Shown here: positions 63,562-64,000 of the stretch, piece by piece | Numbering within the stretch: position 1 is the stretch's first letter | Layout of the letters: each line of letters opens with the position of its first letter | NCBI RefSeq assembly: GCF_011398155.1 | Contig: NZ_AP021888.1 | Location: 851,501-915,500, forward strand | Origin: Thiosulfativibrio zosterae | GTDB lineage: Bacteria > Pseudomonadota > Gammaproteobacteria > Thiomicrospirales > Thiomicrospiraceae | Length of the DNA stretch: 64,000 nt | Direction of reading: 5' to 3' | Notes under the pieces: model-generated | The model's database searches: none | Told to the model about the DNA's origin: nothing | The model's input: the letters and a program-made list of their open reading frames with translations, nothing else | Translations under genes and position numbers: made by a program

Positions 63562-64000
63562 TTTGTTTCTCAGTGGCTAGATGTTCAAAATAATAGCGAG
63601 CAATGTCGACAGCAACAGGTGCAGCTTTGGCACTGGCGTTTTCAATGACAACGCTGATGGCAATTTCTGGGTTATCGACCGGCGCAAACCCGATAAATAA
63701 GGAATGGTCTCTCAAAGTGCGGTCGATGTTGTCGGCATCATACTCTTCTTCATTTAAGCTAAATACTTGGGCCGTGCCGGTTTTGCCCGCCATTTTAAAG
63801 GGCAATCCTTTGGTATAGGCACGAGCGGTTCCATGGGTGCCGTGCATCACCTTGACCATGGCTTGAATCACTTTCTCCCAATTTGAGATTTTATTGATAG
63901 GAATCAACAGGTTTTCATCATTAGAGGTGTTTTGGTTTTTTAATAAGTGGGGTTCTGATATTTTGCCGCGGTTAGCAAGGGTTGCCACAGATTTTGCCAG
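63551..64000 (-). CDS. mrdA: Penicillin-binding protein 2, C-terminal part (cut by window edge)
   Basis: The frame is open to the last base of the window (minus strand), so only the last 149 codons are present. The visible part begins LAKSVATLANRGK and contains the catalytic triad motif AGKTGTAQ near base 63790. It is the transpeptidase partner of RodA in lateral wall synthesis. The 3' end overlaps rodA by 11 bases. Confidence 0.95.
   Translation of the reverse strand: MAKSVATLANRGKISEPHLLKNQNTSNDENLLIPINKISNWEKVIQAMVKVMHGTHGTARAYTKGLPFKMAGKTGTAQVFSLNEEEYDADNIDRTLRDHSLFIGFAPVDNPEIAISVVIENASAKAAPVAVDIARYYFEHLATEKQNAN

Overview
The window looks like a chromosome segment from a gammaproteobacterial sulfur oxidiser of the Thiomicrospira/Hydrogenovibrio/Thiomicrorhabdus type. 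This is inferred from gammaproteobacterial gene orders (lptD-surA-pdxA-rsmA-apaH, thrS-infC-rpmI-rplT-pheST-ihfA, hisS-yfgM-bamB-der, rodA-dacA-dat-ybeD-lipB-lipA), moderate to low GC content, and a flavocytochrome c sulfide dehydrogenase locus. I see no rRNA, tRNA, CRISPR array, prophage or intact insertion sequence.

Layout. 1-4100: the 3' end of one leuA, a HolD-like gene with rimI, and a second leuA of a different class divergent from an Lrp/AsnC regulator. 4100-9200: suhB, trmJ-cysE, iscR-iscA, ndk and rlmN. 9200-14400: a short RodZ-like protein, hisS, yfgM, bamB and der. 14500-19600: a giant FAD/Fe-S oxidoreductase, an exported repeat protein and a NifX-like protein. 19800-25050 (minus strand): a tight operon encoding two CydA-like membrane proteins (the first with a C-terminal c-type haem site), a monohaem cytochrome c, a Tat-exported FccB-like flavoprotein, a dihaem FccA-like cytochrome and a previously unlisted 32-aa membrane peptide. 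25400-27850: an isoaspartyl methyltransferase, a degenerate kinase-fold protein and an exported protein. 28000-33500: a chaperone-usher fimbrial locus whose usher carries a C-terminal SPOR region. 33500-36770 (minus): a TPP-riboswitch-controlled thiamine uptake operon. 36880-46330: two tandem HDOD genes, then the translation operon, including infC with an AUC start and a structured leader before rpmI. 46380-54230 (minus): a third HDOD gene, a membrane protein and the lptD-apaH operon. 54280-57150: amgK-murU, a HicA-like protein and yaaA. 57300-64000 (minus): a REP-like element, hslO with altered zinc cysteines, lipA, lipB, ybeD, dat, dacA, rodA and the 3' part of mrdA.

The strongest signals beyond ordinary genes are two. 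First, a perfect 12-bp palindrome (ACCAGGCCTGGT) with A/T-rich flanks is scattered across the window: nine exact copies and one decayed copy, in intergenic spaces and inside genes in different reading frames. It behaves like a genome-wide DNA-level signal. Second, the flavocytochrome c/bd-superfamily operon suggests a membrane complex that could pass electrons from sulfide through c-type haems to a bd-type module. Many genes have non-ATG starts supported by Shine-Dalgarno spacing; I give the preferred starts.
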